Below are positions 27,699 through 35,844 of a DNA stretch of 49,220 nucleotides, piece by piece. Below the pieces are notes generated by a model. It was not told the DNA's origin and did not search any database. It worked only from the letters and a program-made list of their open reading frames with translations. The DNA lies in the NCBI RefSeq assembly GCF_900104555.1, contig NZ_FNJU01000006.1:193863-243082 (forward strand), in the 5' to 3' direction. Origin of the DNA: Litchfieldia salsa. Its GTDB lineage: Bacteria; Bacillota; Bacilli; Bacillales; Bacillaceae_L. A program made the position numbers and the translations under genes. Each line of letters starts with the position of its first letter. The first letter of the stretch is position 1.

Positions 27699-28001
27699 TA
27701 TCGCTTATGAATCATTGAGATGTTCGATTTATTAAGTCATCATGTACCGTATTCTGTATTCACTATAACTTAAATAATAGTTCATTTAAAAAACATAATT
27801 CTGCCTAAACCAGAGAGATAACTTAAATAGGAAAAGGTTAAGAATATTTACCATCCCTCCAGTATGGAGATTAGTTATAATGAAGGGCTCACTTTTGAAA
27901 GGATTACATCCGGCTCTATGATATATATTTATTTAACGCAAAATAATTTCGAAGAATATAAGTTATCAACAATGAGTTGTCATAATAAACACAAATATAA
28001 A
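27699..28001. other. Intergenic region between eps operon and lasso locus
   Basis: About 300 bp of AT-rich sequence without a convincing gene or terminator. Small open frames here have no ribosome binding site. The lasso promoter follows at 28002. Confidence 0.5.
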
Positions 28002-28057
28002 TTGACACCACCCAAGGGACATGATATATTTCGGTTATATCGTTCTTAATAAAGAAC
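28002..28057 (+). promoter_or_regulatory. Lasso module 1 promoter with SinR-type operator
   Basis: TTGACA (28002-28007), 17 bp, TATATT (28025-28030). Eleven bases after the -10 lies GTTCTTAATAAAGAAC (28042-28057), a perfect inverted repeat with GTTCTT/AAGAAC arms. The operator would cover about +6 to +21. Confidence 0.75.
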
Positions 28058-28128
28058 TAACCGACTGAATATCTACACATAGAACCAGCGACATATTGTA
28101 TTTAAAACGAGAACTAAGGAGAGAGTTT

Positions 28129-30072
28129 ATGAGTGCAATAGTTGGCATCCATAACATAAGAAAAGAGAAAGTATCTTTTGAAGATACTGATACTCTAATG
28201 AGTGAGTTAAAAAAGTTTCCAGCTAATGATGTCAAAACATTGCACCTAGATAATATATTCCTAGGTTGTCTTGCCCAATGGATTACACCTGAATCAGTTG
28301 GTGAACCACTTCCTTTTTATGATCGTAATAGAGAATTAGCTATTACAGCAGATGCAATTATAGATAACCGCTTAGAATTATTTGAAAGATTGCAGGTTGA
28401 GAAGCACTTAAGAAAATCAATGCCTGATAGTCAATTAATTTTACTCGCTTATTCTAAATGGGGAATTGAATCTCCGAAATATCTAGTTGGTGATTTTGCT
28501 TTTATGATTTGGGATCAAAGAAAAAATCGGATTTTTGGAGCAAGGGATTTTTCAGGCACTAGAACCTTATATTACTACTTTGATCATCTGAGATTTGCTT
28601 TTTGTACTACAATCAAACCTCTGTTGCTTTTACCGTACATTAAAACAAGATTAAATCAACAATGGCTAGCAGAATTCTTGGCTGTATCAGGAATGGTGGA
28701 TACAGTAGATGCTTCGGTAACACCTTATTTAAGCGTTGAGCAAGTCCCACCATCTCATAGCCTATTAATTGAAGGTAATAAAATAAAGCTTATTAGGTAT
28801 TGTTCATTAACTTCAGTTGAGAAAATAAAATACAAAAAAAATGAAGATTATGTAGAAGCATTTCAAGAAATTTTTCAAGAGGCTGTGAATTGTCGTGTTC
28901 GTACCTATCATGAAGTGGGGGCCCAATTAAGTGGTGGGTTAGACTCGGGTTCAATCGTGAGTTTCGCAGCAAGAAAATTAAGAGAAGAAAAGAAACTATT
29001 ACATACATTTAGTTATATCCCTCCAGCTGATTTTGTAGATTTTACCCCAAGAAACATCATGCCTAATGAAACACCTTTTATTAAGGAGACTGTTAGGTAT
29101 GTAGGGAATATATCTGATAATTACCACGACTTTGCTGGAAGAGATCCTTATACTGAAATTGACAGCTTCTTAGATTTAATGGAGATGCCGTATAAGTTTT
29201 TTGAGAACTCCTTTTGGTTAAAAGGTATGTTTGAAAAAGCAAAAGAGAAGGGAGTGGGCGTATTACTTAATGGAGGAAGAGGAAACTTATCAATTTCTTG
29301 GGGATCTGCGATTGAGTATTATGGTTTTCTTTTAAAACGACTAAGGTTTGTACGTCTTAGTCAAGAGTTAAATCAGTATAGTCAAGTTGTGGGAGGTAGT
29401 AGATATAGACGTCTTCCATTAATAGCAAAGGTTGCATTTCCTAGGATAAATAAATTCTTAAAAGCTGGCCAATCACCTTATGAAATGCCAGCGTTAATAA
29501 ATAGTGAATTTGCAAGAAAAACAGATGTATATAATAAGCTAAGTGAATTTGGAATGGATGAAACAGGATGGTTTAGTTCAAACGATGTATTCGAACACAG
29601 AAAAAGTCATTTTTCAGAGGTTTTTCATTGGAATGCTAGTAATACATTAGCTTCTAAATTATCCTTACCATTTTCTTTGTTAAAGCGTGACCCGACTAAT
29701 GATATTAGGGTAATTCGTTTTTGTTTATCCATTCCAGAGGAACAGTATGTACAAAATGGCATGGATCGAGCACTTATTAGAAGGTCAACTGAGAATTTAT
29801 TACCAGATGAAGTTAGATTAAACCAGCGAATTCGTGGGGTTCAAGGGGCAGATTGGGTACACCGTATGTTGCCACACTGGGATAAACTTAGTAATGAGTT
29901 AAGAAGCCTGAATATTAATTCAAGAATCTTTGAATTCGTAAGTGTTGAGATGTTTGAGGATGCAGTAAGTAAGACTCAAAAGAAAGTAACACCAGAGTGT
30001 GCAATTGACCCATACTATAAGGCTCTAATGAGAGTTATGATTGTTAACCGTTTTATACAAAAATTCGCTTGA
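28129..30072 (+). CDS. Lasso peptide cyclase 1 (asparagine synthetase-like, C protein)
   Basis: A 647-aa ATP-dependent macrolactam synthetase. It begins MSAIVGI, so it lacks the Cys2 nucleophile of true asparagine synthetase and cannot release ammonia from glutamine; this is typical of lasso C proteins. The ATP-pyrophosphatase loop SGGLDS lies at residues 268-273. It would adenylate the ring Asp/Glu side chain and close it on the core N-terminus. I chose ATG 28129 behind AAGGAGAG; an in-frame TTG at 28096 has no site. Directly followed by precursor 1. Clearly related to cyclase 2 along its length (QWITPESxGE-LP, AIIDNRxELFERLQ, EMPYKFFENSFWLKG). Confidence 0.9.
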   Translation: MSAIVGIHNIRKEKVSFEDTDTLMSELKKFPANDVKTLHLDNIFLGCLAQWITPESVGEPLPFYDRNRELAITADAIIDNRLELFERLQVEKHLRKSMPDSQLILLAYSKWGIESPKYLVGDFAFMIWDQRKNRIFGARDFSGTRTLYYYFDHLRFAFCTTIKPLLLLPYIKTRLNQQWLAEFLAVSGMVDTVDASVTPYLSVEQVPPSHSLLIEGNKIKLIRYCSLTSVEKIKYKKNEDYVEAFQEIFQEAVNCRVRTYHEVGAQLSGGLDSGSIVSFAARKLREEKKLLHTFSYIPPADFVDFTPRNIMPNETPFIKETVRYVGNISDNYHDFAGRDPYTEIDSFLDLMEMPYKFFENSFWLKGMFEKAKEKGVGVLLNGGRGNLSISWGSAIEYYGFLLKRLRFVRLSQELNQYSQVVGGSRYRRLPLIAKVAFPRINKFLKAGQSPYEMPALINSEFARKTDVYNKLSEFGMDETGWFSSNDVFEHRKSHFSEVFHWNASNTLASKLSLPFSLLKRDPTNDIRVIRFCLSIPEEQYVQNGMDRALIRRSTENLLPDEVRLNQRIRGVQGADWVHRMLPHWDKLSNELRSLNINSRIFEFVSVEMFEDAVSKTQKKVTPECAIDPYYKALMRVMIVNRFIQKFA

Positions 30073-30086
30073 AAGGAGGTGAGAAA

Positions 30087-30242
30087 ATGAAAAAGAATTG
30101 GGAACAACCTGTCTTAGATGTACTTAACGTCAATATGACAATGGCTTCAACTGTTTCTGGACCATATACTGATGAAGCATATGTACCAGGTGTAGAAGTA
30201 GATAAAAATGATCCAGGAACTTGGAACCGTTTTGATAGTTAA
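30087..30242 (+). CDS. Lasso precursor peptide 1 (51 aa)
   Basis: A 51-aa peptide, ATG behind AAAGGAGGTGAG, 14 bp after cyclase 1. Leader: MKKNWEQPVLDVLNVNMTM, with WxxPxL (the aromatic-x2-Pro contact for the RRE protein) and Thr18 at the usual -2 position. Core from Ala20 to Ser51: ASTVSGPYTDEAYVPG then VEVDKNDPGTWNRFDS. The leader closely matches that of precursor 2. The C-terminal Asp-Ser fits the paeninodin group, whose kinase phosphorylates the last Ser. The expected ring acid at position 8 or 9 is absent: position 9 is Thr, Asp is 10, Glu is 11 (see findings). Confidence 0.85.
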   Translation: MKKNWEQPVLDVLNVNMTMASTVSGPYTDEAYVPGVEVDKNDPGTWNRFDS

Positions 30243-30300
30243 AGTTATTTTCGTAAGTGGTATGTTATTAAATGTAAAATGAAATAATTGTTCATTAATG

Positions 30301-30337
30301 ACCCTTAAACAGAGTAATGTTTAGGGGTTTAGCTTTT
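30301..30337 (+). terminator. Terminator after lasso module 1
   Basis: ACCCTTAAAC, 8-nt loop, GTTTAGGGGT (10 pairs, one G-U) followed by TTAGCTTTT. It ends the cyclase 1-precursor 1 transcript. Confidence 0.8.
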
Positions 30338-30705
30338 CAGGATAAAGAATCATCTTAACTTTCAACTATTAGTCACATAACCTTCAGTATTTTTCCTCTC
30401 AAAAAAACATACGATTAAATTTCCGTTTCGATGTATGTTTATGATTCTATTTCATCTAGTAATAAAGGAGTTACGATTATTTAGGATAGTTGGATGTTGA
30501 ACATGTTTAATACAGAGTAATATTGTTATTGACTCCTAATTATATAAATGGTAAATTCATTCTAAGTAGTTCTTTATAGTGAACAGTATACATTTGAAAT
30601 AATGTGTGTATATAGTAATTACAATATTATTGTTCTTTAATAAGAATAAAAGTGTATATGATTGTATTTTTATAAATATACAACACAATAGGAGGCAATT
30701 ATGTT
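30338..30705 (+). promoter_or_regulatory. Lasso module 2 control region with two SinR-type operators
   Basis: TTGACT (30529-30534), 17 bp, TAAATT (30552-30557), then after 11 bases GTTCTTTATAGTGAAC (30569-30584). The -10 to operator distance equals that of module 1. A second near-palindrome GTTCTTTAATAAGAAT lies at 30632-30647. Upstream, AAACATAC and GTATGTTT near 30405-30440 could form another hairpin. The rest shows no gene. Confidence 0.7.
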
Positions 30706-32664
30706 ATGAGTGCTATAGCAGGTATGTTTCATTTAAATGAAACTCCAATATCAATTGAACATAGTAGTACGTTAATGAAATCATATGAAAAATATCCTGC
30801 TGATGATACTCAAACCTGGCAAAATCAGAATTTGTTTTTTTATTGTCTGAACCAATGGATCACACCAGAGTCGATAGGAGAACGATTACCTAGATATGAT
30901 TATGAACATAAATTAGCCATAACTTCAGATGCGATTATTGATAATCGTGAAGAATTGTTTGAGAGATTACAAATTCGTAAGCAAGATAGAAATAAGATTA
31001 CTGATAGTGAGTTGATACTGCTCTCCTATAAAAAGTGGGGAGAAGAATCACCAAAGTATTTAGTTGGAGATTTTGTGTTCCTAATTTGGGATGAGAACAT
31101 GAGAAAACTATTTGGTGCTCGTGATTTCTCTGGTTCCCGCACCTTCTATTACTATAGCGATTTTAATAGATTTGCGTTCTCAACAACAATAGAACCATTA
31201 CTACAATTGCCTTTTATAAAAAAAGGCTTGAATGATATGTGGATGGCTGAATTTCTAGCAATACCAAATATGGTTGAAGCGGTCGACATGAACTTAACTC
31301 CATATAGTGGTATTTTCCAATTACCACCATGTCATAGTATCTCCATTATAATGGATGGAACTATTTCAATAAAAAAGTATCAACAGGTGGTACCTACGGA
31401 AGAATTAAGATTAAAATCGAATGAAGAATATGAGGAAGCGTTTAGTTCTGTATTTCATAATGCAGTTTCCCAAAGATTGAGAACGCGTGGCAATAGTGGT
31501 TCTCACTTAAGTGGTGGTTTAGACTCTGGGGCCGTAGCAAGTTTTGCAGCGACAGCTCTTAAAAAGGCAAATAAAAAGCTGCATACATATAGTTATATTC
31601 CTAGTAATGATTTTGTAGATTGGACTTCTAATTTTTATGCGGCAGACGAAACCCCTTATATTAAAGAAACTGTAAGTTTTGTAGGTAATATAGAAGATCA
31701 TTATATGTCCTTTGATGGGAAGAGTCCTTTAACTGAACTTGATGAAATGTTAGAAATCATGGAAATGCCCTATAAATTTTTTGAAAATTCTTTTTGGTTA
31801 AAAGGTATTTTTCAGGAAGCAAGTAATGAAGGAATTAAGGTTATGTTAAATGGAGCTAGAGGAAATCATTCAATTTCATGGGGTTCTTGGAATTTAACGA
31901 TGAATTATTATGCCAACTTGTTGAAGAAACTTAGGTGGATACGCCTTAACCAAGAATTAGGGAAATATTGTATCAACTATCAAACTGGTAAATCAGTAAT
32001 GCTCCCTCTGATCGCAAAAAAGGCATTTCCAATGTTGGTTCAAGATAATCAAATCAATAATCTTGATCAATATGACGCTCCATTACTTATCAACACAAAC
32101 TTGTCTAGAAGAACAAATGTATTTGAGAAGATACAACAGTATGGTATGGATTTAAGCGGAAAAGTTGTATCAGGTAATAAATTAAATGATTTTAGAAGAA
32201 ATCATTTCGAATTACCATATTCTTGGAACAAAACAGGAGTAGTCACTACAAAAATTTCATTGCGTTATGGAGTATGGGATCGTGATCCTACAAATGACTT
32301 AAATGTAGTACGATTTTGCTTATCTTTACCAGAGGACCAATTTGTAAAGGGAGGAATGGATAGAGCTTTTATCAGAAGAACAACTAAAAAATCACTTCCG
32401 GATAAGATAAGACTTAATATGAAAATTCGAGGTCTACAGGGGGCTGATACCATCCACCGGATGATGCCTCATTGGAATTCATTCATCAGTGAATTAAAAG
32501 AATTAACTAATGATTCAAGAGTAACAGAGCTACTAAATATTGACACAGTAAAGCAAGCATTAACGAGAATGGGGGAGAAACCTCGTTTAGAACATGTATT
32601 TAATGATGACTTTAAACTATTAAGCCGGAGTTTAATAGTTTATCGATTCATTAAAAAGTTTTAA
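30706..32664 (+). CDS. Lasso peptide cyclase 2 (asparagine synthetase-like, C protein)
   Basis: A 652-aa paralogue of cyclase 1. It begins MSAIAGM, again without Cys2, and has the ATP loop SGGLDS at residues 269-274. ATG 30706 follows AGGAGG by a slightly long gap. It is followed by precursor 2, 20 bp downstream, and then by the shared maturation genes. The difference between the two cyclases probably reflects different ring sizes or core sequences. Confidence 0.9.
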   Translation: MSAIAGMFHLNETPISIEHSSTLMKSYEKYPADDTQTWQNQNLFFYCLNQWITPESIGERLPRYDYEHKLAITSDAIIDNREELFERLQIRKQDRNKITDSELILLSYKKWGEESPKYLVGDFVFLIWDENMRKLFGARDFSGSRTFYYYSDFNRFAFSTTIEPLLQLPFIKKGLNDMWMAEFLAIPNMVEAVDMNLTPYSGIFQLPPCHSISIIMDGTISIKKYQQVVPTEELRLKSNEEYEEAFSSVFHNAVSQRLRTRGNSGSHLSGGLDSGAVASFAATALKKANKKLHTYSYIPSNDFVDWTSNFYAADETPYIKETVSFVGNIEDHYMSFDGKSPLTELDEMLEIMEMPYKFFENSFWLKGIFQEASNEGIKVMLNGARGNHSISWGSWNLTMNYYANLLKKLRWIRLNQELGKYCINYQTGKSVMLPLIAKKAFPMLVQDNQINNLDQYDAPLLINTNLSRRTNVFEKIQQYGMDLSGKVVSGNKLNDFRRNHFELPYSWNKTGVVTTKISLRYGVWDRDPTNDLNVVRFCLSLPEDQFVKGGMDRAFIRRTTKKSLPDKIRLNMKIRGLQGADTIHRMMPHWNSFISELKELTNDSRVTELLNIDTVKQALTRMGEKPRLEHVFNDDFKLLSRSLIVYRFIKKF

Positions 32665-32684
32665 TAGAAAGGAGGGAGGAAGTC

Positions 32685-32867
32685 ATGAAAGAGTGGAAAG
32701 TACCAGTTTTAGAAGTGTTAGATATTAGTATGACAATGCTTGGACCAGGAAAAGAGGTACCAGATTGTTATGAGGTGGGAGAAGCAAACGGTAATCAACA
32801 TGGTCAAGGTCAAGATCCAGGATTGTCGAACACAGCTTGTAAAGCACTTAGTGATGTAGATAGTTAA
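32685..32867 (+). CDS. Lasso precursor peptide 2 (60 aa, Cys-containing core)
   Basis: A 60-aa peptide, ATG behind GAAAGGAGGGAGG. Leader: MKEWKVPVLEVLDISMTM with WxxPxL and Thr17 at -2. Predicted core from Leu19: LGPGKEVPD, giving a nine-residue ring closed on Asp9, then a 33-residue tail with Cys10 and Cys34, a Gly/Gln/Asn-rich stretch (GNQHGQGQDPG) and the end SDVDS. The end with Asp-Ser fits C-terminal phosphorylation. A 42-residue core is long for a lasso peptide (usually 15-26), and two tail Cys would allow a disulfide of the class IV kind. Confidence 0.88.
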   Translation: MKEWKVPVLEVLDISMTMLGPGKEVPDCYEVGEANGNQHGQGQDPGLSNTACKALSDVDS

Positions 32868-32890
32868 TGACGTAAAGAAGGATTTAATAA

Positions 32891-32920
32891 AGCTCTTGCC
32901 TTTCTCATTAGGCAAGGGCT
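32891..32920 (+). terminator. Strong hairpin after precursor 2, partial terminator or mRNA stabiliser
   Basis: AGCTCTTGCCT and AGGCAAGGGCT form 11 pairs (one G-U) around an 8-nt loop. No T-run follows (GAATATGATATT), so read-through into the kinase gene is expected. Such a hairpin would raise precursor message over that of the enzymes. Confidence 0.65.
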
Positions 32921-32942
32921 GAATATGATATTTGGAGGACTT

Positions 32943-33872
32943 ATGTTAATAACTAGACCTAGAGTAAAGTATAAAACCTTTGGACTTAATCTGTTAAGCG
33001 AGATACAATTTCCAGAATTACAATTATCAAAGGATCGTAACGTAATTGAATCTGACATACGATTAGAAATTACAGATCTTGCAGAGCGTTGGGATGAGGT
33101 GGCAGAATATAGTGATATTTTTTATATTACTCATAGTGTTATTATGTTTAAGATACCGAGAATTGCCATTTTCTCGATCGAGAATGGCTCAATAATTAAA
33201 GTATCTCCATTAGAAGACTGTACAGAAGATCATTTGAGGTTATATGTTTTGGGAACATGTATGGGCGGATTATTACTACAAAGAAAAACACTGCCTTTAC
33301 ATGGAAGTGCAGTTTCAATAAATGGGAAAGCTTATGCGATTGTAGGAGATTCAGGAGCTGGCAAATCAACGTTAGCTTCAGCTTTTTTAAAGAAAGGATA
33401 TAAGCTTATCAGTGATGATGTAATCCCGGTTACTTTTTCTGAGAAAGGTACCCCTGAAGTAACACCTGCATATCCACAACAAAAACTATGGCAAAACAGT
33501 CTAACTGAATTTGGGATAGAATCAACAAACTTACGCCCTATAATTGAAAGAGAAACTAAGTATGCTATAGCTGTAGAAAACCAGTTCGTTACTCAAACGC
33601 TGCCTCTAGCCGGAATTTTTGAACTAGTTAAAACAGAAAATAATAATGTTATCTTCCAAGAAATAAATAATCTAGAGCGATTGCATAAGTTATTCTATCA
33701 TACATATCGGAATTTCATTCTCGAACCAGCTGGATTATTAAAATGGCATTTTTCTTTTACTGCCCAATTATTAAATCATGTAAAAGTCTATCAAATACAG
33801 CGACCAATTACTCGCTTTACTGCAGCTGAATTAACAACTCTTATTTTAGAAAATATTAATAAGGAGGAGTAA
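32943..33872 (+). CDS. Lasso peptide kinase (HPr kinase-like)
   Basis: A 309-aa protein with the HprK-type P-loop GDSGAGKST at about residue 135, preceded by LPLHGSAVSINGKAYAIV. The later LISDDVIPV box is also seen in HprK-like kinases. In the paeninodin pathway the homologue phosphorylates the C-terminal Ser of the precursor, and both precursors here end in Ser. ATG 32943 lies close behind GGAGG (4-nt gap); ATG 32925 would place its site within the hairpin stem. No own promoter seen. Confidence 0.85.
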   Translation: MLITRPRVKYKTFGLNLLSEIQFPELQLSKDRNVIESDIRLEITDLAERWDEVAEYSDIFYITHSVIMFKIPRIAIFSIENGSIIKVSPLEDCTEDHLRLYVLGTCMGGLLLQRKTLPLHGSAVSINGKAYAIVGDSGAGKSTLASAFLKKGYKLISDDVIPVTFSEKGTPEVTPAYPQQKLWQNSLTEFGIESTNLRPIIERETKYAIAVENQFVTQTLPLAGIFELVKTENNNVIFQEINNLERLHKLFYHTYRNFILEPAGLLKWHFSFTAQLLNHVKVYQIQRPITRFTAAELTTLILENINKEE

Positions 33873-33877
33873 ACCAA

Positions 33878-34171
33878 ATGATTTCTAGTCAACTAATTAC
33901 AGTAAAAACAACAGTTAACCAAGGAAAAGGAAACATTGTCAGTGACATGGGTGGAGAAAAAGTAATGCTTAGTGTCTCAAAAGGCAAGTATTATAACTTA
34001 GGGGATATTGGTGGGGAAATCTGGGACTTAATAGCTGACCCTATACCCGTATCAGATGTTATTGAAAAGTTAATGACTGTTTACCAAGTGGAAGTGCATG
34101 TTTGCGAGGAGCAGGTGCTATCTTTCTTGGACCATCTTAGTCATGAGGGGTTAATAGAGATTCATAACTAG
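33878..34171 (+). CDS. PqqD-like leader-binding protein (lasso B1, RRE)
   Basis: A 97-aa winged-helix RiPP recognition element: VMLSVSKGKYYNLGDIGGEIWDLI and VLSFLDHLSHEGLIEI are the PqqD-family landmarks. In lasso clusters this protein binds the precursor leader and presents it to the protease B2. ATG behind AAGGAGGAG, 5 bp after the kinase gene. One B1 gene serves two precursors with matching leaders. Confidence 0.9.
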   Translation: MISSQLITVKTTVNQGKGNIVSDMGGEKVMLSVSKGKYYNLGDIGGEIWDLIADPIPVSDVIEKLMTVYQVEVHVCEEQVLSFLDHLSHEGLIEIHN

Positions 34172-34188
34172 TTTTGGGGTGGAATGAA

Positions 34189-34671
34189 GTGAATAGTATT
34201 TTTAGAAAGATTAATAGTTTCTTAGGAATGAATTCTTCCTCAAAAAGATTACTTGTTGAAGCTTATTTTTTCTTAGCATGGGGCCGTGTATTTAAGCTTT
34301 TGCCCTTTTCCAAGGTTGCTCCATCATTAGGGGAACAAATGGTCGAAACCTCAGCCAATGACATGCAGGATCGTAAGGAGCTTTTGATGATTTCAAATGC
34401 GATACACTTGATGAGTCGTTATACTTTTTGGGAAAGTGAATGTCTAGTTAAAGCAATTGCTGGGATGAAAATGCTGGAGAGACGTCAAATGGAGAGTACC
34501 TTGTATCTAGGTACAGCAAGAGATGAAGAAGGTAAAATGATCGCTCATGCGTGGTTACGAAGTGGCTCATTTTATATTTCTGGTTCAGAAGGAATGGAAC
34601 GGTTTACGGTAGTTGGGATGTTTGCAAAGAGGATTAAGAACCGAGTTGTAAAGGGTGAAAGTATTGGATAG
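34189..34671 (+). CDS. Lasso leader protease (B2, transglutaminase-like)
   Basis: A 160-aa cysteine protease of the microcin J25 McjB C-terminal domain family. Cys85 in SECLVKAIAGMKMLERR and His120 in IAHAWL are the catalytic pair. The usual third residue, Asp about 12 residues later, is not obvious here (SGSFYISGSE); Glu134 might serve. It removes the leader before cyclisation. GTG 34189 behind GGGGTGGA was chosen over TTG 34174, which precedes that site. Overlaps the nucleotidyltransferase start by 8 bp. Confidence 0.87.
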   Translation: MNSIFRKINSFLGMNSSSKRLLVEAYFFLAWGRVFKLLPFSKVAPSLGEQMVETSANDMQDRKELLMISNAIHLMSRYTFWESECLVKAIAGMKMLERRQMESTLYLGTARDEEGKMIAHAWLRSGSFYISGSEGMERFTVVGMFAKRIKNRVVKGESIG

Positions 34672-35833
34672 AAACCTACAATTAGAAATATCAAACCTCC
34701 CAAAAGAACTTGTAACGATTCTTGAATTGATTAGGGGAGAAAAAAGTCTCTCAACAGGAATAGATATGACAAAATGGGATGAATTCCTGGAATTATCTCT
34801 ACATCACCGTGTCTATCCAATCTTGTTCACGAAACTTAAAAACCTTGAAAATTATCCTGAATTAAATACAACCATACAGTCACTTACACAAAATTATAGA
34901 AGAAACACATTTATAATGCTGCATTTATGTGGAGAAATGGAAGCTGTAGCCAAGCTTTTTTCAGAAGAAAAGATATGTCCTCTATTCTTAAAAGGACCTG
35001 TATTAGCAGCCGACCTATATGGTGATATCTCTTTACGAACAAGTGGCGATTTAGATATATTGGTACCGTTTGAACAGTTAAATCAGGCGGAATCGTTACT
35101 TTTGAGTCAAGGGTATGAAAAGGATGAGTACATCGAATCGGTTTTAGATGACTGGAAGTGGAGACATCATCATTTTACTTATTTCCATCCAACGAAGGGG
35201 GTTAAACTTGAAATCCATTGGCGACTTAATCCAGCACCTGGAAAAGAACCAAGTTTTGAAGAGTTATGGCAACGAAAGCGTCAAAGCTCCATCACTAGTT
35301 TTCCAGTCTACTTTTTAGGAAAAGAGGACCTATTTTTCTTTTTGGCCACTCATGGTGCTCGTCATGGATGGTCAAGATTACGGTGGTTATTAGATATTCA
35401 CCAGCTAGTCGAGAAAGAATTAAATTGGAAGTTTCTCTATCACTTGTTGGAAAAATATCAATGTGTTCAAATTGGTGGTCAGTCATTAATCCTAGCTAGT
35501 AATTTATTTCATACGAAGTTAGCCAAGGAAATGGAACAACTACTAAAGGGGAGACGACCGAAAAGGCTCGCTCAGGAAGCTATATTCTATCTAGAACAAA
35601 TGATAAATTTACATACTGAACCTGTACCAAGAGAAACTGCTTCTTATCATTCACGACATTTATATTCACTCATGTCGTTCCAACAAAAGTGTTGGTATTG
35701 GCTAAGTGTTTGTCATCCTTATTACACAGATGTTGAAACCTTACCATTACCGAAAAAGCTACATTTTTTATATTATCCGTTACGTCCTTTTCTTTGGTTA
35801 TGGAGACGAAGTAGAGGTCATGCAATGCCATAG
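34664..35833 (+). CDS. Lasso-associated nucleotidyltransferase (NTP_transf_5 type)
   Basis: A 389-aa protein with the polymerase-beta-like motif YGDISLRTSGDLDILVPF (G-[ST]-x-DxD type) and LEIHWRLNP downstream, as in nucleotidyltransferases found in Bacillota lasso clusters such as paeninodin. Together with the kinase it may modify the C-terminal phosphate further; its exact reaction is not known to me. TTG 34664 behind AAGGGTGA; GTG 34655 is inside that site. Overlaps the protease stop. Confidence 0.8.
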   Translation: MDRNLQLEISNLPKELVTILELIRGEKSLSTGIDMTKWDEFLELSLHHRVYPILFTKLKNLENYPELNTTIQSLTQNYRRNTFIMLHLCGEMEAVAKLFSEEKICPLFLKGPVLAADLYGDISLRTSGDLDILVPFEQLNQAESLLLSQGYEKDEYIESVLDDWKWRHHHFTYFHPTKGVKLEIHWRLNPAPGKEPSFEELWQRKRQSSITSFPVYFLGKEDLFFFLATHGARHGWSRLRWLLDIHQLVEKELNWKFLYHLLEKYQCVQIGGQSLILASNLFHTKLAKEMEQLLKGRRPKRLAQEAIFYLEQMINLHTEPVPRETASYHSRHLYSLMSFQQKCWYWLSVCHPYYTDVETLPLPKKLHFLYYPLRPFLWLWRRSRGHAMP

Positions 35834-35844
35834 GAGGATTAACA

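Noticed and set aside
27864-28049. 61-aa open frame before lasso cyclase 1
   Set aside because: It spans the lasso promoter and half of the SinR-type operator, and no good ribosome binding site or recognisable motif is present.
28129-32664. Two asparagine synthetases for amino acid metabolism
   Set aside because: Both lack Cys2 needed for glutamine hydrolysis and sit next to lasso precursors, B1, B2 and exporter genes; they are lasso cyclases.
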